From the NCBI GenBank assembly GCA_945877525.1, contig CAMDVP010000086.1:1-11039 (forward strand): a DNA stretch of 11,039 nucleotides, given 5' to 3'. The notes under the pieces were generated by a model, which was given only the letters and a program-made list of their open reading frames with translations, did no database searches and was not told where the DNA came from. How positions within the stretch are numbered: position 1 is the first letter of the stretch; each line of letters starts with the position of its first letter. The translations under genes were made by a program, and so were the position numbers. This document shows positions 1 through 6,619 of the stretch, one piece after another. This DNA comes from an uncultured Clostridia bacterium (lineage in GTDB: Bacteria > Bacillota > Clostridia > Christensenellales > Aristaeellaceae).

Positions 1-95
1 AGTCTGTTAGATTATCAGATTAGTTACACCATACAACCTCTTCATCCGATACAATTTCTCCATCCGGCGCATTATCCATACCCCTTCTTCCGGAG
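1..95. other. Window start, no supported gene
   Basis: I see no gene that can be supported here. The minus strand has a short open tail of about 20 codons (MDNAPDGEIVSDEEVV, stop at 20-22) that is acidic and looks somewhat protein-like. It opens directly out of the hairpin repeat at 96-305 and has no clear upstream coding part. It could be a remnant of a gene end next to which the repeat sits, or chance. Confidence 0.3.
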
Positions 96-305
96 GGGGC
101 GAAGGTTTTCAAAGGGCGACGCCTCGCCAGTGGCAAGTCCGCCGAAGGCGGAAGTCGAAAGCAGAGCGACAATGACCGCAAAGCCCTTTGGGGAGAGAGG
201 CTTTCGTCGCCAGTGGCGACAATGAGAAAGCCGAACGAGTCAGCCGAAACGAGCGGCCTTTGGACGCGACGATTGAGGTTGCGGACGCGCCCGCAGGCGC
301 GAAAC
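96..305 (-). repeat. Complex hairpin repeat, long copy (copy C)
   Basis: Read on the minus strand this block starts with TTTCGCGCCTGCGGGCGCG and ends with TCGCCCTTTGAAAACCTTCG. The same two ends bound the short copies at 638-705 and 7594-7660. Between them lie extra hairpin modules: GTCGCCAGTGGCGAC (206-220), a CGCCAGTGGC copy (125-134) and CCGCCGAAGGCGG (139-151). An internal CCCAAAGGGCTTTGCGGTC matches the centre of the short copies. The flanks GGGCG and CGCCC could close the whole structure. It is best seen as a mosaic intergenic repeat of nested hairpins. The open frames across it are low-complexity and carry no recognisable domain. Confidence 0.6.
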
Positions 306-470
306 CCCGCCCATCGGAGCAACCGCCCCACGCCAGAGAACCCGTCGATGACGCATGCTGAATATGGTGGCGCTTTAACGCCCCTCCCATGCCCTGCGTG
401 TCGCCCCCGCGAGGCGTAATTAGCGCGGCGCCCCTGCAATGCGCACGCAAGGTATTAGGATACGAGGGGT

Positions 471-547
471 CCGGGGCGGCCACCCCCTCATGCACAGATT
501 GGCCGCCCCGGTGGGCTTTTGGTACTTTTCGCCCAGTCGAAAAGTAC
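471..547. repeat. Two adjacent perfect inverted repeats
   Basis: CCGGGGCGGCCA (471-482) pairs perfectly with TGGCCGCCCCGG (500-511) over 12 bp with a 17-nt loop. It is followed by GTACTTTTCG (522-531) pairing with CGAAAAGTAC (538-547) over 10 bp with a 6-nt loop. Neither is followed by a run of T on the strand I would expect for a terminator. They resemble intergenic hairpin repeats rather than part of a gene. The rest of 306-637 shows no supported gene. Confidence 0.6.
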
Positions 548-637
548 ATGCCGGGATCGCCTTCACCCAGCAAGAACACCTGCCGGTGAGCGGTATCCTA
601 TGCTGTTCTGTCCATATAATCTCTACGCTGTATGTAT

Positions 638-705
638 CAGAGGGTTTCGCCTCTGCAGAGGCGACCAAAGGGGTTTGCGGTCGCCCTTTGGAAACCTTCG
701 CAGCC
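638..705 (+). repeat. Hairpin repeat, short copy (copy A)
   Basis: This 68-bp block aligns almost end to end with 7594-7660. It has two hairpins in a row: CGCCTC-TGCA-GAGGCG, then CCAAAGGG with CCCTTTGG about 11 nt apart, followed by the shared tail AAACCTTCG. An alternative pairing GCGACC/GGTCGC would exclude the second hairpin. It ends four bases before the 31-bp tandem repeats. Confidence 0.65.
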
Positions 706-709
706 TTCC

Positions 710-863
710 CCTTGATAAGTTTGGGATAAGCATAGGCTTCCTTTGATGCGCTTGGAATACGCACCGGAATCCCTTGATGCATTTGGAATAAGCAAAAGAA
801 TCCTTTGATGCGTTCGGGACAAGCACTGGAATCCCTTGATGCGTTTGGATTTAGCATCGTATC
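710..863. repeat. Five tandem 31-bp imperfect repeats
   Basis: Units start at 710, 741, 772, 803 and 834. Each reads roughly CYTTGATGCGTTTGGAATA followed by AGCANNGGAATC. The first four are exactly 31 bp and the fifth decays near its end. The unit length is not a multiple of three, so the repeat shifts frame and is not a protein repeat. There are no unique spacers between units, so it is not a CRISPR array. It looks like a minisatellite-type repeat. Confidence 0.85.
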
Positions 864-879
864 AATCGCCCCAAAGGTT

Positions 880-909
880 CCCCGGCAAAAAAATCATGCC
901 GGGGGGGGG
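880..909. repeat. GC hairpin with a run of nine G
   Basis: CCCCGGCA (880-887) pairs with TGCCGGGG (897-904) around an A-rich 9-nt loop. The right arm runs into nine consecutive G (901-909). No T-tract follows on either strand, so I do not call it a classical terminator. Confidence 0.5.
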
Positions 910-935
910 CACCTCGCAAGCCACCATAACGCATA

Positions 936-965
936 GCGCCGGAGGGATCCTTCCCCCTCCGGCGC
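936..965 (-). terminator. Hairpin downstream of acpP
   Basis: GCGCCGGAGGG (936-946) pairs perfectly with CCCTCCGGCGC (955-965) over 11 bp, just after the acpP stop codon on the minus strand. The 3' side on that strand (TATGCGTTATGG) lacks a proper T-tract. It may be a weak or factor-assisted terminator, or a 3'-end stabilising hairpin of the plsX-acpP message. Confidence 0.5.
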
Positions 966-971
966 ATCGCC

Positions 972-1199
972 TTACTGATGCTTTTCGATGTAGGCGACCA
1001 CATCGCCCACCGTCTTGAGCTTCATGATCTGGTCGTCCTCCACCATGATGCCGTACTTGTCCTCCAGGTCCATAATCATCACCATTACGTTGGCCGAATC
1101 CGCCTTCAGATCCTCAATCAGACGGGACTCAGGGGTAATGGATGCCTCGTCCACCTTCAGCTGCTTGGCAATCATGCTCTTGACCGTATCAAAAATCAT
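972..1199 (-). CDS. acpP: Acyl carrier protein
   Basis: This 75-residue protein carries the growing acyl chain on a 4'-phosphopantetheine arm during type II fatty acid synthesis in the cytoplasm. Length, helical pattern and acidic centre fit the family (MIFDTVKSMIAKQL at the N-terminus, DLEDKYGI after the attachment site). The attachment serine is Ser35 in the sequence ADSANV. The usual motif is DSLD, so the two residues after Ser differ (Ala-Asn), although the ADS core is kept. The start is supported by AAGGAGG placed 8 nt upstream. It is the second gene of a plsX-acpP operon, with 69 bp between the two genes. No second ACP is in the window, so it could be the main ACP or a specialised one. 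Confidence 0.93.
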   Translation of the reverse strand: MIFDTVKSMIAKQLKVDEASITPESRLIEDLKADSANVMVMIMDLEDKYGIMVEDDQIMKLKTVGDVVAYIEKHQ

Positions 1200-1241
1200 C
1201 GTTGTTTCCTCCTTGTCATATGCGAAATTTCTATTGCAACA

Positions 1242-1256
1242 CCCGGCTCGACCGGG
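1242..1256 (-). promoter_or_regulatory. Small hairpin between plsX and acpP
   Basis: CCCGG and CCGGG form a 5-bp stem with a 5-nt loop in the 69-bp gap between plsX and acpP. There is no T-tract. It might mark an RNA processing point that lets acpP message accumulate above plsX, but that is inference. I see no convincing separate promoter for acpP in this gap. Confidence 0.3.
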
Positions 1257-1268
1257 CCATTGCCCCTG

Positions 1269-2261
1269 TTATGCCCGGGCCATGCCCTTTTCGATAATCT
1301 CCACCACATGGCCGTCGATCATCTTCACGCACTGCCCGATAGCGCAGGAGAAAGCGTGCGCGTTGCTGGAGCCGTGGGCCTTCACCACCGCGCCCTGCAC
1401 ACCCAGCAGCGGCGCGCCGCCCACCTCAGTGTAGTCCATGGCCTTCTTCACCCGCTTGAAGGCAGGCTTGGAAATCAGCGCGCCGATTTTGCTGCGGGTG
1501 TCGGCCATCAGTTCCTTCTTGATCATGCCCATCAGCGTGCCGGACACGCCCTCCATGAACTTCAGGATCAGGTTGCCGCTGAAGCCGTCGCACACCAGCA
1601 CATCCGCCTGGTCGCCGGTAATGTCCCGCGCCTCCACATTGCCGATGAAATGATAGCCCGACTGCTCCATCATCGGATAGACCGCCTTTACCAGCGCGTT
1701 GCCCTTCTCGGATTCCGCGCCGATGTTGATCAGGCCCACCCGGGGCTGCTCCAGGCCCATCACGCCTTTCATGTACGCATCGCCCATCACGCCGAACTGC
1801 TGCAAATATTCCGGCTTGCAGTCCACGTTCGCGCCACAGTCAATTAGCAGGAAGTACCCCTTACCGTTGGGCAGAAACGGGGCCAGCGCCGGGCGCTCCA
1901 CGCCCTCGATCCGCCCCAGGCGGAACATGCCCCCCGCCAGCACCGCGCCGGTCGAGCCTGCCGACACAAAGCCGTCCGCCTGCTTTTCCTTCAGCTGCAG
2001 CATGCCCTGCACCGTGGCGGAGTTCTTTTTCGTGCGCACGCCCATCACAGGGCTCTCGTGGTTGGTGATCACCTCAGGCGCGTCCAGCAGGGTAATGCGT
2101 CCGCGCACATCGTCGCATCCCTTCAGCAAAGGCTCCACCTGCTTCAGGTCGCCCGCCAGGGTAATTTCAATATTCGGATAGCGGCGCAGCGCCTCCACCG
2201 CGCCCTCCACCGGCGCCTGCGGAGCGAAATCCCCGCCCATGGCATCCACAAAGATCCGCAT
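1269..2261 (-). CDS. plsX: Phosphate acyltransferase PlsX
   Basis: PlsX converts acyl-ACP and phosphate into acyl-phosphate, the acyl donor for PlsY in the first step of phosphatidic acid synthesis. It is a peripheral membrane enzyme. The 330-residue protein has the family signature MRIFVDAMGGDFAP at the N-terminus, SAGSTGAVLAGG near residue 105, and DGFSGNLILK from residue 225. I choose the start at 2261 rather than the ATG two codons earlier (2267). GGAGG then lies 7-8 nt upstream, while for the outer ATG it would be only 1-2 nt away, and homologues begin with MRI. acpP follows in the same operon, a common arrangement. It is divergent from adhE. Confidence 0.96.
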   Translation of the reverse strand: MRIFVDAMGGDFAPQAPVEGAVEALRRYPNIEITLAGDLKQVEPLLKGCDDVRGRITLLDAPEVITNHESPVMGVRTKKNSATVQGMLQLKEKQADGFVSAGSTGAVLAGGMFRLGRIEGVERPALAPFLPNGKGYFLLIDCGANVDCKPEYLQQFGVMGDAYMKGVMGLEQPRVGLINIGAESEKGNALVKAVYPMMEQSGYHFIGNVEARDITGDQADVLVCDGFSGNLILKFMEGVSGTLMGMIKKELMADTRSKIGALISKPAFKRVKKAMDYTEVGGAPLLGVQGAVVKAHGSSNAHAFSCAIGQCVKMIDGHVVEIIEKGMARA

Positions 2262-2294
2262 GGTCATTCCTCCTCGGTTAGTCCCAACGAAGCT

Positions 2295-2323
2295 ATTTTA
2301 CCAAATTCCCCGCCGGATTGCAA
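2295..2323 (-). promoter_or_regulatory. Promoter of plsX-acpP
   Basis: On the minus strand, TTGCAA (2318-2323) is followed after 17 bp by TAAAAT (2295-2300). TG one base before the -10 makes it an extended -10 (TGGTAAAAT). The predicted transcript start near 2287 gives a leader of about 25 nt before the ATG at 2261. I see no FapR-like operator that I can support. Confidence 0.65.
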
Positions 2324-2378
2324 GCCTGCCCCAGGCGCAGAAGCCCCCTTCCGGCCCGATTTCCATCCCATTTTGATA

Positions 2379-2443
2379 TTGTGAAAAAAATATCGTTAAA
2401 TTTTCGTCAAAATGCTTGACAAGCCGCTCCAACTTTGTTAAAA
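2379..2443 (+). promoter_or_regulatory. Direct repeats upstream of adhE, possible regulator sites
   Basis: Four similar nonamers lie in the same orientation: TTGTGAAAA (2379-2387), TCGTTAAAT (2393-2401), TCGTCAAAA (2404-2412) and TTGTTAAAA (2435-2443). The last overlaps the -10. TTGTGAA and TTGTTAA resemble half-sites of the redox repressor Rex, which often controls adhE, but the usual inverted partner half is not present. An inverted repeat GATATT-8-AATATC (2375-2394) overlaps the first two. Binding is unproven. Confidence 0.35.
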
Positions 2444-2444
2444 T
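2416..2444 (+). promoter_or_regulatory. Promoter of the adhE operon
   Basis: TTGACA (2416-2421), a 17-bp spacer and TAAAAT (2439-2444) with an upstream TG form a near-consensus sigma-A promoter. The leader to the adhE ATG is about 70 nt and contains GGGAATTCTCCC (2459-2470), which can form a small hairpin. Upstream and overlapping are four similar direct repeats (see the next entry). Confidence 0.8.
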
Positions 2445-2521
2445 GTTGTCGATCCAAAGGGAATTCTCCCGCGGATTTCCGGAAGCGTCACCCGATACCC
2501 AATGAATAAGGAGAGAGCGAC

Positions 2522-5125
2522 ATGGCAAAGCAGTACCCCGTCGTGGACAGCGTGGAGAGCTTTGAGAAAGCCCTGGCCCAGGTGCGCAAGGCCCAGCAGC
2601 AGTTTGCGGCCTATACCCAGGAGCAGGTGGACCGTATCTTCCAGGCCGCGGCCATCGCCGCCAACAAGGCCCGCATTCCTCTTGCCAAAATGGCCGTGGA
2701 GGAAACCGGCATGGGCGTGGTGGAGGACAAGGTCATCAAGAACCACTTCGCCGCCGAATATATCTACAATGCCTACCGCCACACCAGAACCTGCGGCGTA
2801 ATCGAGAAGGACGACAGCTTCGGCGTGGAGAAGATTGCCGAGCCCATCGGCGTGGTGGCCGCCGTTATTCCCACCACAAACCCCACCTCCACCGCCATCT
2901 TCAAGTGCCTTCTGTGCCTCAAGACCCGCAACGGCATCATCATCAGCCCCCATCCCCGGGCCAAGGGCTGCACCATCGCCGCCGCCAGGGTGATTCTGGA
3001 GGCCGCCGTGGCCGCCGGCGCGCCCGAGGGCATCATTGCCTGGGTGGACGTGCCCAGCCTGGAACTGACCAACATGGCCATGAAGGAAGCCGATATCATC
3101 CTGGCCACCGGCGGCCCCGGCATGGTGAAGGCTGCTTATTCCTCCGGAAAGCCCGCCCTGGGCGTGGGCGCTGGCAATACTCCCGCCATCATCGACGACA
3201 GCGCCGACGTGCTCCTGGCGGTCAACTCCATCATCCATTCCAAGACCTTCGATAACGGCATGATCTGCGCCTCCGAGCAGTCCACCATTGTGCTGGACGG
3301 CGTGTATGACCGGGTGAAGGCCGAGTTTGCGGCCCGGGGCTGCCACTTCCTCAGGAAGGACGAGCTGAACAAGGTGCGCAAGACCATCCTGATCAACGGC
3401 GCGCTCAACGCGAAGATCGTCGGTCAAAAGGCCGCGACCATCGCCCGTCTGGCCGGGGTCGAGGTGCCCGAGGACACCAAGATTCTTATTGGCGAGGTGG
3501 AGAGCGTCGACCTGAGCGAGGAATTCGCCCACGAAAAGCTGTCCCCCGTGCTGGCCATGTACCGCGCCAGGGATATCGACGATGCCTTTGACAAGGCAGC
3601 CCAGCTGATTGCCGACGGCGGCTACGGCCACACCTCCTCCATCTACCTCAACGCCACCACCCGGCAGGATCTGGTGGAGCGTTTCGCTGCGCGCATGAAG
3701 ACCTGCCGCATTCTGGTCAACACCCCCTCCTCCCAGGGCGGCATCGGCGACCTGTACAACTTCAAGCTCACCCCCTCCCTCACCCTGGGTTGCGGCTCCT
3801 GGGGCGGCAACTCCGTTTCGGAAAACGTGGGCGTGAAGCATCTGCTCAACATCAAGACCGTTGCTCAGAGGAGGGAGAACATGCTCTGGTTCCGCGCTCC
3901 CCAGAAGGTTTACCTGAAGAAGGGCTGCCTGCCCGTGGCCCTGGACGAACTCAAGAACGCCATGGGCAAGAAGAAGTGCTTTATCGTCACCGACTCCTTC
4001 CTGTACCACAACGGCTACACCAAGGTTATCACCGACAAGCTGGACGAAATGGGCATTCAGCACGCCTGCTTCTTCGATGTGGCTCCTGATCCCACCCTGG
4101 CCTGCGCCAAGGAAGGCACCAAGGCCATGAACGCCTTCCAGCCGGACTGCATCATTGCCCTGGGCGGCGGCTCCGCCATGGACGCGGGCAAGATCATGTG
4201 GGTGATGTACGAGCACCCCGAGGTGGACTTCCTCGACATGGCCATGCGCTTCTGCGACATCCGTAAGCGCGTGTACACCTTCCCGAAGATGGGTGAAAAG
4301 GCGTACTTCATCGCCGTGCCCACCTCCGCCGGCACCGGCAGCGAGGTAACCCCCTTTGCCGTCATCACCGACGAGACCACCGGCACCAAGTATCCCCTTG
4401 CCGACTACGAGCTGATGCCCAACATGGCCATTGTGGATGCCGACCTGATGATGAACGCGCCCAGGGGCCTGACCAGCGCCTCGGGCATCGACGCGCTGAC
4501 CCATGCCCTGGAGGCCTATGCCTCCATGCTGGCCACCGACTTCACCGACGGCCTGGCGCTGAAGGCCTCCCGAATGATCTTCGACTATCTGCCCCGCTGC
4601 TACACCGACGGCTCCCACGACCCCGAAGCCCGCGAGAAGATGGCCAACGCCGCCACCATGGCCGGCATGGCCTTCGCCAACGCCTTCCTGGGCGTGTGCC
4701 ATTCCATGGCCCACAAGCTGGGCGCCTTCCACCACCTGCCCCACGGCGTGGCCAACGCCCTGCTTATTGAGGAGGTCATCCGCTTCAACAGCAGTGAAAC
4801 GCCCCGCAAGATGGGAACCTTCCCCCAGTACGCCTATCCCCACACCCTGCGCCGCTATGCCGAGGTGGCCGAGTTCCTCCGCCTTCCCGGCACAACCGAC
4901 CAGGAGAAGGTGGACAGCCTCATCGCCGCCATCCGCGAATTGAAGCGTCAGGTGAGCATCAAGGATTCCATCCGTGAGTACGGCATTGACGAGCAGGCCT
5001 TCCTTGCCTCCCTGGACGACATGGTGGAGCAGGCCTTCGACGACCAGTGCACCGGCGCGAATCCCCGCTATCCGCTCATGAGCGAAATCAAGGAAATGTA
5101 TCTGAACGCCTACTATGGCAGGTAA
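2522..5125 (+). CDS. adhE: Bifunctional aldehyde-alcohol dehydrogenase AdhE
   Basis: AdhE reduces acetyl-CoA to acetaldehyde and then to ethanol with two NADH, a main electron sink of fermentation. It usually forms long spirosomes in the cytoplasm. The 867-residue protein has an N-terminal CoA-acylating aldehyde dehydrogenase domain (about 1-440), a linker, and a C-terminal iron-dependent alcohol dehydrogenase domain (about 455-867). The catalytic Cys is Cys249 in NGMICASEQ. The NAD-binding GGGSAMDAGK opens the second domain's cofactor site. The iron ligands are Asp657 and His661 (GIDALTHALEAY), His727 (CHSMAHKLG) and His741 (HLPHG). Their spacing equals that of the E. coli enzyme. AAGGAG lies 8 nt before the ATG. 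All key residues are present and the length is normal. It leads a three-gene operon. Confidence 0.97.
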   Translation: MAKQYPVVDSVESFEKALAQVRKAQQQFAAYTQEQVDRIFQAAAIAANKARIPLAKMAVEETGMGVVEDKVIKNHFAAEYIYNAYRHTRTCGVIEKDDSFGVEKIAEPIGVVAAVIPTTNPTSTAIFKCLLCLKTRNGIIISPHPRAKGCTIAAARVILEAAVAAGAPEGIIAWVDVPSLELTNMAMKEADIILATGGPGMVKAAYSSGKPALGVGAGNTPAIIDDSADVLLAVNSIIHSKTFDNGMICASEQSTIVLDGVYDRVKAEFAARGCHFLRKDELNKVRKTILINGALNAKIVGQKAATIARLAGVEVPEDTKILIGEVESVDLSEEFAHEKLSPVLAMYRARDIDDAFDKAAQLIADGGYGHTSSIYLNATTRQDLVERFAARMKTCRILVNTPSSQGGIGDLYNFKLTPSLTLGCGSWGGNSVSENVGVKHLLNIKTVAQRRENMLWFRAPQKVYLKKGCLPVALDELKNAMGKKKCFIVTDSFLYHNGYTKVITDKLDEMGIQHACFFDVAPDPTLACAKEGTKAMNAFQPDCIIALGGGSAMDAGKIMWVMYEHPEVDFLDMAMRFCDIRKRVYTFPKMGEKAYFIAVPTSAGTGSEVTPFAVITDETTGTKYPLADYELMPNMAIVDADLMMNAPRGLTSASGIDALTHALEAYASMLATDFTDGLALKASRMIFDYLPRCYTDGSHDPEAREKMANAATMAGMAFANAFLGVCHSMAHKLGAFHHLPHGVANALLIEEVIRFNSSETPRKMGTFPQYAYPHTLRRYAEVAEFLRLPGTTDQEKVDSLIAAIRELKRQVSIKDSIREYGIDEQAFLASLDDMVEQAFDDQCTGANPRYPLMSEIKEMYLNAYYGR

Positions 5126-5211
5126 AGCGGCGCAGGAATGCGCCCCGCCCGTGTCGAAGCATCCCCCGCAGGGATGAAACATGATATGCTCTTGAATAAG
5201 GAGGTTACCTC

Positions 5212-5961
5212 ATGAATCTGAACAAGATCATTGCCGTTCGCACCGACAAGACGGTCTACCGCGACGGCAGCCTGGCCATCAAGGTGTTCAACGAGGGCTA
5301 TGCCAAGGCCGACATCCTCAACGAGGCGCTGAACACCGCCCGCGTGGAGGAAACCGGGCTGAACATTCCCCGCCTGGAGGCCGTGACCAAGGCAGACGGC
5401 AAGTGGGCCATCGTCACTGACTATGTAGAGGGCAAAACCCTGCAGCAGCTGATGGACGAGCACCCCGAAAAATTCGATGAATATCTGAACCGCTTTGTGG
5501 ACATTCAGCTGGAGATTCACAGCCACACCTGCCCCATGCTGAACTCCCTCAAGGAGAAGATGAACCGCAAGATCAGCCAGTCCGCCCTGGACGCCACCGC
5601 CCGGTACGAGCTGCACACCCGCCTGGAGTCCATGCCCCGGCACAACAAGGTGTGCCACGGCGACTTCAACCCCTCCAACGTCATCATCACCCCCGAGGAC
5701 AAGGCGTACATCCTGGACTGGTCCCACGCCACCCAGGGCAACGCCTCCGCCGACGCAGCCCGCACCTACCTGCTGTTCTGGCTGGACGGCAACATCGAGG
5801 GCGCGGAGAAATACCTGAACCTGTTCTGCAAGAAGAGCGATACCGCCAAGCAGTATGTGCAGAAGTGGATTCCCATTGTAGCAGCCTCCCAGTCGGTGAA
5901 GGGCAAGCCCGAGGAGAAGGAGTTCCTCATGCGCTGGGCCGACGTGGTGGAATACGAGTAA
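5212..5961 (+). CDS. APH-like small-molecule kinase family protein
   Basis: This 249-residue protein has the fold signature of aminoglycoside/choline-type phosphotransferases. Lys24 in LAIKVF is the likely ATP-binding lysine, HGDFNPSN (149-156) is the catalytic loop with Asp151 and Asn156, and ILDWSHA holds the metal-binding Asp169. The N-terminal lobe is short and has no glycine-rich loop that I can see. The substrate is not evident. The family is broad and most members found outside resistance islands are not antibiotic kinases, so I do not call it a resistance gene. AAGGAGG is 7 nt before the ATG. It lies 86 bp after adhE and 18 bp before the [2Fe-2S] gene, so it is probably co-transcribed with both. 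The adhE-kinase gap holds two small hairpins but no T-tract. Confidence 0.8.
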   Translation: MNLNKIIAVRTDKTVYRDGSLAIKVFNEGYAKADILNEALNTARVEETGLNIPRLEAVTKADGKWAIVTDYVEGKTLQQLMDEHPEKFDEYLNRFVDIQLEIHSHTCPMLNSLKEKMNRKISQSALDATARYELHTRLESMPRHNKVCHGDFNPSNVIITPEDKAYILDWSHATQGNASADAARTYLLFWLDGNIEGAEKYLNLFCKKSDTAKQYVQKWIPIVAASQSVKGKPEEKEFLMRWADVVEYE

Positions 5962-5979
5962 CTGCAAAGGAGAAAGAGC

Positions 5980-6234
5980 ATGAAAGTGACCATTTGCATC
6001 GGTTCCTTCTGCCATGTGAAGGGCGCGCCCGCGGTGATCGCCGTGCTGCAGCGCCTTGTGGCTGAAAACACTGTGAAGGTCCGGGTAGAGCTGGCCGGCG
6101 AGTTCTGCATGGGCCAGTGCCAGAGCGGCCACACCGAGGGCGTGAACATCGCCATCGGCGAGGAAATTTATGACGTAAGTCCTGCGGGAGTGGAAGCGTT
6201 CTTCCAAAAGGAAATTCTTCCGAAGGTTTCATAA
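5980..6234 (+). CDS. Thioredoxin-fold [2Fe-2S] ferredoxin-like protein (NuoE-like)
   Basis: The 84-residue protein matches the thioredoxin-like [2Fe-2S] domain found in NuoE/HydC-type subunits. Four cysteines are in the expected pattern: Cys6 and Cys11 (CIGSFC), then Cys43 and Cys47 (CMGQC). It lacks the N-terminal helical part of full NuoE, so it stands alone as a small electron carrier or as an accessory piece of a larger complex encoded elsewhere. No hydrogenase or NuoF-like partner is in the window. AAAGGAG lies upstream of the ATG and the gap to the kinase gene is only 18 bp. It is the last gene of the adhE operon, ending just before a strong terminator. The partner redox enzyme is unknown. 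Confidence 0.85.
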   Translation: MKVTICIGSFCHVKGAPAVIAVLQRLVAENTVKVRVELAGEFCMGQCQSGHTEGVNIAIGEEIYDVSPAGVEAFFQKEILPKVS

Positions 6235-6244
6235 CAGAAAAGAA

Positions 6245-6280
6245 CCGCCCGGATGTGCTGCACGTCCGGGCGGTTTTTTT
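6245..6280 (+). terminator. Terminator of the adhE operon
   Basis: CCGCCCGGATGTG (6245-6257) pairs with CACGTCCGGGCGG (6261-6273), giving a 13-bp stem with one G-T pair and a CTG loop, followed directly by seven T (6274-6280). This is a textbook intrinsic terminator. Confidence 0.95.
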
Positions 6281-6293
6281 GCAGAAAAGGGTA

Positions 6294-6320
6294 TAAAAAA
6301 AACGATCCGCGAGCGGATCG
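6294..6320 (-). terminator. Terminator of the tRNA operon
   Basis: On the minus strand, a perfect hairpin with arms CGATCCGC and GCGGATCG (6303-6320 on the plus strand) is followed by a run of T (the A-run 6294-6302). It faces the adhE terminator, so the two units are insulated. Four T on the plus-strand side may give some bidirectional effect. Confidence 0.9.
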
Positions 6321-6329
6321 TTTTCTGCG

Positions 6330-6402
6330 CACCTCCGATGGGATTCGAACCCATGTTTCAGCCTTGAGAGGGCCGCGTCCTAGGCCTCTAGACAACGGAG
6401 GC
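6330..6402 (-). tRNA. tRNA-Glu (CTC)
   Basis: The minus strand folds into a full cloverleaf: acceptor GCCTCCG with CGGAGGT, D-arm GTC/GAC, anticodon stem CGGCC/GGCTG with loop CTCTCAA (anticodon CTC), and T-arm ATGGG-TTCGAAT-CCCAT. The discriminator base is G and no CCA is encoded. It is 7 bp downstream of tRNA-Gln in the same transcript. Confidence 0.95.
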
Positions 6403-6409
6403 ATGTGCG

Positions 6410-6480
6410 CTGGGGAACTAGGATTCGAACCTAGACAATACGAGTCAGAGTCGCAGGTGCTGCCGTTACACCATTCCCCA
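6410..6480 (-). tRNA. tRNA-Gln (CTG)
   Basis: The cloverleaf on the minus strand has acceptor TGGGGAA with TTCCCCA (the U1-A72 pair typical of glutamine tRNA), D-arm GTG/CAC, anticodon stem TGCGA/TCGTA with loop CTCTGAC (anticodon CTG), and T-arm CTAGG-TTCGAAT-CCTAG. No CCA is encoded. It is the first gene of the tRNA operon. Confidence 0.95.
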
Positions 6481-6512
6481 TCGGCATCAGCTGTTTTTCA
6501 ACTGCGAGTGCT

Positions 6513-6541
6513 ATTATAGCAAAAAGCGCCGCCCGTGTCAA
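6513..6541 (-). promoter_or_regulatory. Consensus promoter of the tRNA operon
   Basis: On the minus strand TTGACA (6536-6541), a 17-bp spacer and TATAAT (6513-6518) match the sigma-A consensus at all twelve positions. The predicted start near 6506 leaves a short leader before tRNA-Gln. Confidence 0.93.
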
Positions 6542-6619
6542 CCCTCTTTCCAAAAAAGTTTTGACTTCTCCAAATTCCGGCACTTCTCCCGGTTTTTCCC
6601 CGTTTTGCATCCGCAGGGC

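Noticed and set aside
20..857. Several overlapping open frames on both strands in the first 860 bases
   Set aside because: They run through inverted and tandem repeats, read Arg/Pro/Ser-rich low-complexity sequence, and have no domain or good ribosome binding site.
710..863. CRISPR array
   Set aside because: Repeat units are directly adjacent with no unique spacers, and no cas gene is present.
2438..5182. Open frame of 914 codons on the minus strand opposite adhE
   Set aside because: It mirrors the codon pattern of the GC-rich adhE gene, is rich in Gly, His, Val and Leu, and has no recognisable domain. adhE has all catalytic residues and a proper binding site.
5126..5211. Terminator or promoter between adhE and the kinase gene
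   Set aside because: Two small hairpins are present (GGCGCA/TGCGCC and CATCCC/GGGATG) but without a T-tract, and no convincing -35/-10 pair is seen.
5212..5961. Antibiotic resistance by aminoglycoside phosphorylation
   Set aside because: Only the general kinase motifs are present, the N-lobe is short, and the gene is in a metabolic operon. Function as a resistance gene is not supported.
5113..6207. Open frame of 364 codons on the minus strand opposite the kinase and [2Fe-2S] genes
   Set aside because: It is a shadow of the two plus-strand genes, with no domain and no binding site supporting it.
6253..6519. Open frame of 88 codons on the plus strand
   Set aside because: It is the antisense translation of a terminator and two tRNA genes.
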